DNA of 11,208 nucleotides from an uncultured Clostridiaceae bacterium (lineage in GTDB: Bacteria > Bacillota > Clostridia > TANB77 > CAG-508): assembly GCA_958417695.1 (NCBI GenBank), contig CATZDQ010000038.1:1-11208 (forward strand), read 5' to 3'. Shown here in pieces: positions 6,304 to 10,578 of this stretch (positions are counted from its first letter, which is position 1; each line of letters starts with the position of its first letter). Below the pieces are notes generated by a model. The model was given only the letters and a program-made list of their open reading frames with translations. It did not search any database and was not told the DNA's origin. A program made the position numbers and the translations under genes.

Positions 6304-6969
6304 ATGGAATATTTTATTACTTTTTTAGAAGGAATGATTAGTTTTATTTCTCCTTGTATTTTACCTATGTTACCAATTTATATTTCTTATTTTGTAGGAC
6401 AAGAGGAGAAAAGTAAAAAGAAAACATTAATAAATAGTGCTGGTTTTGTGGCTGGTTTTACAGTGGTTTTTGTTTTATTAGGTGTATTTGCTGGGAGTTT
6501 AGGTATATTTTTAAGGCAATATAAAACGGTAGTGAATATTATTTTTGGTGTGATGATTGTTTTGTTGGGTTTGAGTTTTATGGAGATTATTCATTTACCT
6601 CAAATGCAAAGTAAGATTAAATGGAAGGCCAAGACAGAACATTTAAATTTCTTTTCTGCAATGTTATTAGGTCTAATTTTTGCGGTTAGTTGGACGCCTT
6701 GTGTGGGAGCTTTTCTAGGAAGTGCTTTATTAATGGCTTCGACGGCAGGTCATATTTTAAATGGTGTTTTGATGTTAATTTGTTTTTCGTTAGGTCTGGG
6801 TATTCCTTTTATGGTTAGTGCATTGCTGATAGACCAATTGAAGACGACTTTTGATTTTATTAAGAGACATTATTTGGTGGTTAATCGAGTAGCTGGTATA
6901 TTTTTAATAATAATTGGTATTCTAATGATGACTGGCTATTTGGATTTATTTTTGAGATGGTTAATTTAA
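6304..6969 (+). CDS. ccdA: CcdA-family transmembrane thiol-disulfide electron carrier
   Basis: A 221-residue polytopic membrane protein with about six hydrophobic helices. Two conserved cysteines sit in the family motifs ISPCILPMLP (Cys18) and SWTPCVGAF (Cys133), in the first helix of each internal repeat. CcdA takes electrons from cytoplasmic thioredoxin and passes them across the membrane to an extracytoplasmic thioredoxin-fold protein, as in cytochrome c maturation, sporulation or DsbD-like thiol repair. The start is ATG 6304 directly behind AAAGGGGG; an in-frame TTG at 6268 lies inside the leader hairpin and is not used. The next gene, 18 nt downstream, encodes the expected membrane-tethered partner. 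No cytochrome c biogenesis genes are in view, so the final target is open. Confidence 0.93.
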   Translation: MEYFITFLEGMISFISPCILPMLPIYISYFVGQEEKSKKKTLINSAGFVAGFTVVFVLLGVFAGSLGIFLRQYKTVVNIIFGVMIVLLGLSFMEIIHLPQMQSKIKWKAKTEHLNFFSAMLLGLIFAVSWTPCVGAFLGSALLMASTAGHILNGVLMLICFSLGLGIPFMVSALLIDQLKTTFDFIKRHYLVVNRVAGIFLIIIGILMMTGYLDLFLRWLI

Positions 6970-6987
6970 AAAAGGAGAATAAAATGT

Positions 6988-7578
6988 ATGGAAAAGAATA
7001 AAATAATAACAATTGTGCTTATTATTGTTTTTGTTTTAGCTTTAATAGGTGGCACAATTTGGTATCAGAATATTCGTAAAGATTATGAAAATAAAGAGGC
7101 TAAACAAAATGAACAAGTAGATTCTACAAATAGTTCTGAAACTGGAAAAGTGACGAATAAGGCAAAGAATTTTAATATTGCAGATGCGCAGGGAAACAAG
7201 GTGACACTAGATTCTTTAAAGGGAAAACCTGTAATTTTGAATGTTTGGACTACTTGGTGTGGATATTGTAAGGAAGAAATGCCTTATTTTCAGGAATTAT
7301 ACGAACAGTATAAAGACCAAATTCAATTTGTAATGGTTCATGTATTAGATGGCACATCTGAGACTACTAAAAATGGAGTACAATTTTTAGAAAAAAATCA
7401 GTATACTTTTCCGTATTATTATGATAAGAACTTCGATTTAATGTATGCCTATAATCTATCTGGTTATCCAAATACGATTTTTATAGATGAAAATAGCAAT
7501 TTGATACAGACAAATTATGGTTTCATTACAAAAGAGAAACTAGTAACACAAATAAATAAGTTATTAGAAAAAAAGTAA
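6988..7578 (+). CDS. Membrane-anchored TlpA/ResA-like thioredoxin-fold protein
   Basis: A 196-residue protein with an N-terminal membrane anchor (about residues 5-25) without a lipobox cysteine, a polar Ser/Thr/Asn/Glu linker (30-60) and an extracytoplasmic AhpC/TSA-like thioredoxin domain. The active site is WCGYC (Cys91, Cys94), and the cis-proline loop is GYPN near residue 158. It should receive electrons from CcdA and reduce disulfides outside the membrane. Its sequence does not tell apart ResA (cytochrome c), StoA-like or general thiol repair roles. AAAGGAG (6971-6977) lies 10 nt ahead of ATG 6988; a closer ATG at 6984 in another frame opens only five codons. ccdA precedes it and trxA follows 19 nt later. 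Confidence 0.9.
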   Translation: MEKNKIITIVLIIVFVLALIGGTIWYQNIRKDYENKEAKQNEQVDSTNSSETGKVTNKAKNFNIADAQGNKVTLDSLKGKPVILNVWTTWCGYCKEEMPYFQELYEQYKDQIQFVMVHVLDGTSETTKNGVQFLEKNQYTFPYYYDKNFDLMYAYNLSGYPNTIFIDENSNLIQTNYGFITKEKLVTQINKLLEKK

Positions 7579-7597
7579 ATGTAAGGAGGAATGAAAA

Positions 7598-7909
7598 ATG
7601 GCAGTTTTAACTTTAACACAAGCAAATTTTGAGCAGGAGGTTTTACATGCCAAAGTACCTGTATTAGTAGATTTTTGGGCAACTTGGTGTGGACCATGTA
7701 AAATGATGGGACCTGTTGTTGAGCAGATTGAAAAGGAAATGGGAGCTACTGTAAAAGTAGGAAAGGTAAACATAGATGAAAATGCGTCTTTAGCAACAAA
7801 GTACAATGTAATGAGTATTCCTACATTCTTAGTTTTTAAAGATGGAAAATTAGTAAATTCTTTAGTGGGCGTACAGGATAAAGAAAATATTAAAGCAATG
7901 TTAAGATAA
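7598..7909 (+). CDS. trxA: Thioredoxin
   Basis: A 103-residue classical thioredoxin. FWATWCGPCK carries the redox pair Cys31 and Cys34, the buried Asp lies in LVDFWA, and the cis-proline is Pro75 in SIPTF. It acts in the cytoplasm as the general dithiol reductant and is the likely link between the upstream flavoprotein and CcdA. The start at 7598 has a consensus AAGGAGG (7583-7589) 8 nt ahead. It is the last gene of the redox group. No convincing hairpin follows within 7910-7936, so its transcript may run through the tRNA-Leu gene to the terminator at 8091. Confidence 0.96.
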   Translation: MAVLTLTQANFEQEVLHAKVPVLVDFWATWCGPCKMMGPVVEQIEKEMGATVKVGKVNIDENASLATKYNVMSIPTFLVFKDGKLVNSLVGVQDKENIKAMLR

Positions 7910-7936
7910 AATTTTAGAAAAATTAGAAGTAAGCTA

Positions 7937-7966
7937 TTGACAAGAAACCTATTCATATGGTAATAT
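7937..7966 (+). promoter_or_regulatory. Promoter of tRNA-Leu(UAG)
   Basis: A perfect TTGACA (7937-7942), 18 bp, then TAATAT (7961-7966). Transcription would begin around 7973, about 14 nt ahead of the mature tRNA 5' end. Confidence 0.7.
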
Positions 7967-7986
7967 TAACAATGTCGATAGCAGAT

Positions 7987-8069
7987 GCGGATGTGGCGGA
8001 ACTGGCAGACGCGCTAGACTTAGGATCTAGTGGGAGACCGTGGGGGTTCAAGTCCTCTCATCCGCACCA
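7987..8069 (+). tRNA. tRNA-Leu (anticodon UAG)
   Basis: Acceptor GCGGATG (7987-7993) pairs with CATCCGC (8059-8065), then discriminator A and encoded CCA (8067-8069). The anticodon stem CTAGA/TCTAG closes the loop CTTAGGA, which gives UAG (reads CUA and other CUN codons). A long variable arm and the T loop TTCAAGT are present. The total is 83 nt. Its 3' end is the probable integration site of the element whose relics follow. Confidence 0.97.
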
Positions 8070-8090
8070 ATACTAAAAAAGACAAAACAA

Positions 8091-8135
8091 AAAAATCGTT
8101 GTATATACTAGCGTTCTAGTAATACAACGATTTTT
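8091..8135 (+). terminator. Terminator after tRNA-Leu(UAG)
   Basis: A 14-bp stem AAAAATCGTTGTAT (8091-8104) with ATACAACGATTTTT (8122-8135) carries a second 6-bp stem TACTAG/CTAGTA above a one-base bulge, loop CGTT. It is followed by ATTTTTTTT. A strong rho-independent terminator. Confidence 0.9.
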
Positions 8136-8150
8136 ATTTTTTTTCTTAAA

Positions 8151-8180
8151 GTGGTTAAAAACGGTTAAAAATGGTTAAAA
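8151..8180. repeat. Three tandem 10-bp repeats (NYGGTTAAAA)
   Basis: GTGGTTAAAA, ACGGTTAAAA and ATGGTTAAAA stand head to tail with a period of exactly 10 bp, so all lie on the same helix face. They sit between the tRNA-Leu 3' end with its terminator and an integrase relic, where arm-type integrase sites are expected. A role as protein binding sites is inferred. Confidence 0.7.
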
Positions 8181-8190
8181 TTTGGCATAG

Positions 8191-8211
8191 ATTACCCAAA
8201 AATTACCCAAA
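8191..8211. repeat. Direct repeat pair ATTACCCAAA
   Basis: ATTACCCAAA occurs at 8191-8200 and 8202-8211, 11 bp start to start. On the minus strand it reads TTTGGGTAAT, loosely related to the GGTTAAAA repeats just before it. It is probably part of the same attachment-site array next to the integrase relic. Confidence 0.6.
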
Positions 8212-8212
8212 T

Positions 8213-8365
8213 TTAAAAATTTTCTACCATTTTTGCTACATAATTATCATCTTCTGGAAGATATTGTGTATATATGTCAACGGTAATACTTATGTTACTA
8301 TGACCTAACCTGATAAATACCTCTTTGATTTTTGCATTTTTTCTTATACTTAAAGGAGTATGAGA
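8213..8365 (-). pseudogene. C-terminal relic of a tyrosine recombinase (integrase)
   Basis: On the minus strand 50 codons run to TAA at 8213-8215. The end carries the hallmark of phage and ICE integrases: RLGHSNISITVDIYTQYLP, with the conserved LGH and the nucleophilic Tyr in DIY. Upstream the peptide reads LTSHTPLSIRKNAKIKEV where an intact enzyme would have HxLRHT followed by a helix of about 12 residues. The catalytic Arg of that box is lost and about two residues are missing. Farther upstream no integrase similarity or start codon is seen, so the N-terminal core-binding and arm domains are gone. The fragment points its 3' end at tRNA-Leu(UAG), as integrases do at their attachment site. 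It is dead as an enzyme. Confidence 0.8.
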
Positions 8366-8479
8366 AGTTAAGAAAAGATTATTACTACTAAAAAACAGAG
8401 AATATATTAAATTAAAATACTTATGGCAGATTAGAAGTAATATATCAAAGTATAAAAAACAAGTAGATATTTAAGACAA

Positions 8480-8506
8480 AACCCCTCGTCTCACGACAGA
8501 GGGGTT
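8480..8506 (-). terminator. Terminator of the 57-residue Cys-rich gene
   Basis: AACCCCTC (8480-8487) pairs with GAGGGGTT (8499-8506); inside it GTC/GAC extends the stem past a bulged A to the loop TCAC. On the minus strand the hairpin is followed by TTTTGTCTT. It lies about 60 nt past the stop of the gene at 8565. Between them an ACTGATA/TATCAGT inverted repeat (8531-8549) has no assigned role. Nothing convincing is coded in 8366-8479. Confidence 0.8.
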
Positions 8507-8564
8507 AATTAGATGCGATAACAAGATGTGACTGATATTAACTATCAGTATAAAGAAGTATACA

Positions 8565-8738
8565 TTATTTGCTTTTTCGATTATCACAATCTTCTAAGCA
8601 TTGTGAGCAGTCTTCTAACTTGCAACGACAGCACCGTATGGGACACTCGCTACAATTTTCTGCGCAAAAATGTCCAAAACATTCGGCGCTAATAGGGCAG
8701 GAGTTACAATCTACAGTTCCTCTTTTGGGTATTTTCAT
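8565..8738 (-). CDS. Small cysteine-rich protein, 57 aa with 12 Cys
   Basis: The start is ATG 8738, 8 nt behind GGAGG (8747-8751); that GGAGG lies inside a longer frame beginning at 8753, which is therefore not the start. The product has cysteines at 11, 14, 20, 25, 29, 32, 36, 37, 39, 44, 47 and 51, that is 21 percent Cys, with acidic and basic residues between and no signal peptide. Spacings such as CNSCPISAEC (C-x2-C-x5-C) and CSECPIRCCRC suggest binding of several zinc, copper or iron-sulfur centres. A metallothionein-like store or a modified-peptide precursor cannot be excluded, but no maturase is in view. It has its own promoter and terminator. Known families with this pattern were not recognised. 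Confidence 0.75.
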   Translation of the reverse strand: MKIPKRGTVDCNSCPISAECFGHFCAENCSECPIRCCRCKLEDCSQCLEDCDNRKSK

Positions 8739-8758
8739 AAATGTATCCTCCATTTTTA

Positions 8759-8787
8759 ATTTATAGTAGATTAATTATACTATAAAT
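8759..8787. promoter_or_regulatory. 10-bp inverted repeat over the divergent promoter region
   Basis: ATTTATAGTA (8759-8768) and TACTATAAAT (8778-8787) are perfect inverted copies with a 9-bp spacer. The repeat covers the -10 box and the transcription start of the minus-strand Cys-rich gene, and contains a plus-strand TATACT (8776-8781) that could serve the opposite gene. The site is placed as an operator for a dimeric repressor would be. AT-rich composition makes a chance origin possible. Confidence 0.45.
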
Positions 8788-8802
8788 AAACGTAAAAATC
8801 AA
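8774..8802 (-). promoter_or_regulatory. Promoter of the Cys-rich gene
   Basis: On the minus strand TTGATT (8797-8802) and a perfect TATAAT (8774-8779) are 17 bp apart. Transcription would begin near 8767, close to the translation start at 8738. Confidence 0.75.
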
Positions 8803-8820
8803 ATGAAAGGTAGAAAACGA

Positions 8821-8969
8821 ATGTATTACAGCAATATAGCAAAAAAATAGATGAAGAATATAAACTAAAACAAAAATTAAAAAACAAAAAAAGACAAACT
8901 TGTAAAGATAAAAAATGTACAGAATGTATATATCAAAATATATGTGAAGAAAAGATATCAAAAATTTGA
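8821..8969 (+). pseudogene. Small Cys-motif gene interrupted at an A7 run (frameshift or recoding)
   Basis: ATG 8821, behind AAAGG (8806-8810), reads nine codons (MYYSNIAKK) to TAG 8848-8850. In the -1 frame, without any start of its own, 40 codons continue from the same point to TGA 8967-8969 and look coding: charged, then a C-x4-C-x2-C-x5-C motif in TCKDKKCTECIYQNICEEK. The join lies on seven A residues (8841-8847) phased as A-AAA-AAA before the stop, the form of a -1 slippery heptamer. The joined product is 49 residues. One extra A would also restore the frame, so the cause may be programmed frameshifting, polymerase slippage, a real mutation or a sequence error. The C-x2-C-x5-C part recurs in the divergent Cys-rich protein. 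Function unknown. Confidence 0.45.
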
Positions 8970-9047
8970 TATTTATGTAATATAATATAATTATATAAGA
9001 AACTGTAGTTAGTTTATGCCCTATAGGATTAGAAAGGAAAACAACAT

Positions 9048-9347
9048 ATGAGAAACGAAAAAGCATTTACGAGAGTAATAAGAAGGATGGCGTTACGAAA
9101 AGGAGTATATGTGTATCGGAGAATTTTTTTGAATTTTAAGCATATTTTCAGTTGGATTTATTGGATAATAATTATCTTTTATCCAATTATAACTAAATAT
9201 ATAGGGGCAGACAGAAGTATTTTAGAGTCATACATTGCAGAAGTAATTGGTATTACTTTAGCAGCAGTAATAATTATATTTATTGAGTATATTATGACTA
9301 TAATGACAATTGAAGAGTTTAAATGGTGTGAGAGTGAAGACTGGTAA
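9048..9347 (+). CDS. Hypothetical two-helix membrane protein, 99 aa
   Basis: ATG 9048 follows GAAAGGA (9032-9038) at about 10 nt. The first 30 residues are strongly basic (RVIRRMALRKGVYVYRR) and should stay in the cytoplasm. Two hydrophobic helices follow (about 32-52 and 64-88), and the C-terminus is acidic (EEFKWCESEDW). No domain is recognised. The stop codon TAA lies in the loop of its own terminator. Upstream, 8975-8998 is a run of overlapping TATAAT-like boxes, and a palindrome ATATCAAA/TTTGATAT (8955-8972) stands before it, but I could not fix a -35 box. It lies among mobile-element relics and may be accessory. Confidence 0.65.
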   Translation: MRNEKAFTRVIRRMALRKGVYVYRRIFLNFKHIFSWIYWIIIIFYPIITKYIGADRSILESYIAEVIGITLAAVIIIFIEYIMTIMTIEEFKWCESEDW

Positions 9348-9360
9348 TGCCAGTCTTTTT
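9337..9360 (+). terminator. Terminator overlapping the stop of the membrane gene
   Basis: AAGACTGG (9337-9344) pairs with CCAGTCTT (9350-9357) around the loop TAATG, then further T to 9360. The TAA stop codon (9345-9347) is in the loop, so the last codons form the 5' arm. Confidence 0.85.
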
Positions 9361-9363
9361 CCT

Positions 9364-9486
9364 ATGGAAAGGGAGATAGGAAGTGGCCATTTCTGGAATG
9401 GTTCACTTACTGGCCTTTTCTATTTTAGCAATGTAAATGGTAATAGTTACTATCTTGGTGGATTTCGCACCGTCTTGATTGTATAG
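9364..9486 (+). pseudogene. Orphan C-terminal fragment of a C-type-lectin-like (DGR target-like) protein
   Basis: Forty codons end at TAG 9484-9486. The peptide includes GSGHFWNGSLTGLFYFSN, then NGNSYYLGGFRTVLIV. The order W-N-G-S, then G-x-F-Y-F-x-N, an Asn/Tyr/Ser-rich stretch, and finally GFR-x-V-L at the very C-terminus is that of the last beta strands of the C-type-lectin / formylglycine-enzyme fold in phage tail and surface proteins, some of which are targets of diversity-generating retroelements. ATG 9364 has no ribosome binding site and the transcript upstream is terminated at 9360, so it is probably not expressed. It seems to be the cut-off tail of a lost gene. No reverse transcriptase or second copy of the repeat is in the window. 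Identification is from motif memory only. Confidence 0.5.
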
Positions 9487-9516
9487 AATAAAGAAAATAA
9501 TAAATGAGAGAAACAA

Positions 9517-9558
9517 TAAGAGAGGAGAAGTTTATATCCAAAAGCTTCTCCTCTCTTA
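9517..9558 (-). terminator. Terminator of the Cys-cluster gene (possibly bidirectional)
   Basis: TAAGAGAGGAGAAG (9517-9530) and CTTCTCCTCTCTTA (9545-9558) form a perfect 14-bp stem with a 14-nt loop. It lies 20 nt past the stop of the minus-strand gene at 9579. In that direction TTGTTTCTC follows; in the plus direction TCTTGTGTTTTT follows, so it can work both ways. Confidence 0.8.
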
Positions 9559-9578
9559 TCTTGTGTTTTTATCATAAA

Positions 9579-9875
9579 TTAATCGATAAATTCATGATGA
9601 ACCATGGCCGCCATAACTTCTGCAGGAACGTCTTTACCGTAAGGGATACCCTCTGCATATTCCACAAACTGCTCATCGGTGATTTGCGTTTCGGTGATGA
9701 TGTCTGCTGCTTTCTTTGCCAGCTCTAAAAAATAGCTGTTGGCGCTGTTAGTCTCCCATTCGTCTTCATTGGCTTTGTGATTGAAAAAGCAGGGAGAGCC
9801 GCAGTGACACCGTCCATTACATTTGGGACAACAAGCATCGTGAAGCTTAGTGGCTAAGGTGTAAAGTTTTGACAT
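9579..9875 (-). CDS. Hypothetical Cys-cluster protein, 98 aa, locally GC-rich
   Basis: The start is ATG 9875, 8 nt after AAAGGAG; two earlier in-frame ATGs lack a suitable site. Near the N-terminus six cysteines crowd into 15 residues, CCPKCNGRCHCGSPC (Cys15, 16, 19, 23, 25, 29), with two histidines (12, 24), a likely zinc-binding knuckle. The rest is an acidic, helical-looking domain (ADIITETQITDEQFVEYAEG) without membrane segments. By direct count 9601-9780 is about 47 percent G+C, against 20 percent for 8821-8880, so codon use differs sharply from its neighbours and points to recent transfer. It has its own terminator. I recognise no family; phage or plasmid accessory genes often look like this. 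Confidence 0.75.
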   Translation of the reverse strand: MSKLYTLATKLHDACCPKCNGRCHCGSPCFFNHKANEDEWETNSANSYFLELAKKAADIITETQITDEQFVEYAEGIPYGKDVPAEVMAAMVHHEFID

Positions 9876-9914
9876 AATCATGTCTCCTTTCCTTATAAAA
9901 AGGTTTTTAGTTTC

Positions 9915-9950
9915 TATACATATTATAAAGGTATACATAAAAACAAGAAA
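9915..9950 (-). promoter_or_regulatory. Weak promoter with repeated TATACATA upstream of the Cys-cluster gene
   Basis: On the minus strand TTTCTT (9945-9950) and TATAAT (9922-9927) are 17 bp apart; the -35 is poor. On the plus strand TATACATA occurs at 9915-9922 and 9932-9939, 17 bp start to start, on both sides of the -10 box. A regulator could bind there, which would also explain the weak -35. Confidence 0.35.
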
Positions 9951-10004
9951 GAAAAAAGAACAAAAACAATAAGATGCAGTTTACGTAAAAGAAAAAATAA
10001 ACAT

Positions 10005-10030
10005 AAAAAAGCCCGCTAAACTTCAGCGGG
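10005..10030 (-). terminator. Terminator of the 60-residue membrane gene
   Basis: On the minus strand CCCGCT (10025-10030) pairs with AGCGGG (10012-10017) around GAAGTTT, and is followed by C and TTTTTT (10005-10010). The TGA stop codon of the gene (10023-10025) overlaps the loop and the first stem base. Confidence 0.85.
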
Positions 10031-10205
10031 AATCGGAAGATTGGTTCCGTGCATTTTGTATGTGATATAAACAATCACGGAAATTATGAAGTTGTATTGA
10101 AAAAACAGAACAAATGCAGATAAGATATAGGGCTGCATAAGATGAGTATTTCTCTAAAAAGAAGAGAAATAATAAGATAGTAATCAGTACCAAAAAAATA
10201 CCCAT
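10023..10205 (-). CDS. Small hypothetical membrane protein, 60 aa
   Basis: ATG 10205 stands 8 nt after AAGGGGG (10214-10220), so it is preferred to a longer frame beginning at 10304, which would run through the promoter and overlap the divergent gene. Residues 2-16 (GIFLVLITILLFLFF) and about 22-38 (AALYLICICSVFSIQL) are hydrophobic and form one or two membrane helices; the C-terminal 20 residues are polar. No family is recognised. It has its own promoter and a terminator that overlaps the stop codon. Confidence 0.6.
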   Translation of the reverse strand: MGIFLVLITILLFLFFLEKYSSYAALYLICICSVFSIQLHNFRDCLYHIQNARNQSSDSR

Positions 10206-10238
10206 ACCATAATCCCCCTTAGAATTTTTTGTGCCTAA

Positions 10239-10267
10239 ATCATAACATAAAATCCTATAAAATACAA
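10239..10267 (-). promoter_or_regulatory. Promoter of the 60-residue membrane gene
   Basis: On the minus strand TTGTAT (10262-10267), 17 bp, TATGAT (10239-10244). Transcription would start near 10232, leaving about 26 nt before the ATG at 10205. Confidence 0.7.
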
Positions 10268-10289
10268 ATACTAAATAAGAGGTTATGAT

Positions 10290-10502
10290 ATGAATGAAGA
10301 GCAAATTTTACAATTATGGAAAAAAGGGTATAGTAAACACAAAGTTGCACAAATATATAGACAATCTTACAATGGACAGATTAAATTAGCTAGATTAGAA
10401 GTTAGAAATCGTTATAGTGGCAGATTAATAAGTAGTTATGAAGCTTTAGCTACTGTAGAACGTGTTATTTTAAAACAAATTTTAGGAGAAAAACAAAAAT
10501 AA
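10290..10502 (+). CDS. Hypothetical protein with HTH-like N-terminus, 70 aa
   Basis: ATG 10290 follows AAGAGG (10277-10282) at 7 nt. The 70-residue, basic product begins EEQILQLWKKGYSKHKVAQIYRQ, which resembles the first two helices of a helix-turn-helix as found in resolvase or transposase tails (a 'GYS-x-x-x-VAxIY' turn). The expected recognition helix is not clear, and the second half (ARLEVRNRYSGRLISSYEALATVERVILKQIL) is a long basic then amphipathic helix. It might bind nucleic acid, but this is only suggested. It runs divergently from the 60-residue membrane gene; a good plus-strand promoter was not found, and no terminator is seen before the amidase promoter. Confidence 0.65.
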   Translation: MNEEQILQLWKKGYSKHKVAQIYRQSYNGQIKLARLEVRNRYSGRLISSYEALATVERVILKQILGEKQK

Positions 10503-10524
10503 ATGGAAAACTTTATGTATAGAC

Positions 10525-10552
10525 TTGCGTATTTTTTTAAGTATTATATAAT
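10525..10552 (+). promoter_or_regulatory. Promoter of the amidase gene
   Basis: TTGCGT (10525-10530), 16 bp, perfect TATAAT (10547-10552), with a T7 run in the spacer. The start of transcription would be about 20 nt before ATG 10579. Confidence 0.65.
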
Positions 10553-10578
10553 AAACAAAAAAGTAAAAGGGGAAAAAG

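Noticed and set aside
8151..8211. CRISPR array
   Set aside because: The repeats are 10 bp, contiguous, without spacers, and no cas gene is present.
8364..8474. Plus-strand open stretch of 36 codons antisense to and past the integrase relic
   Set aside because: It has no start codon, is AT-rich, and its Leu/Lys/Tyr-rich peptide matches nothing I know; chance is the simplest reading.
8569..8766. Plus-strand frame opposite the Cys-rich gene
   Set aside because: The minus strand has promoter, ribosome binding site and terminator; the plus frame has none of them.
8761..9066. Minus-strand 101-residue hydrophobic frame
   Set aside because: It is a Phe/Ile/Leu/Tyr-rich translation of very AT-rich DNA, overlaps the divergent promoters and the start of the next gene, and has no ribosome binding site.
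9504..9728. Plus-strand frame starting in the terminator hairpin
   Set aside because: It begins inside the 9517-9558 stem-loop and runs antisense to the Cys-cluster gene, without a ribosome binding site.
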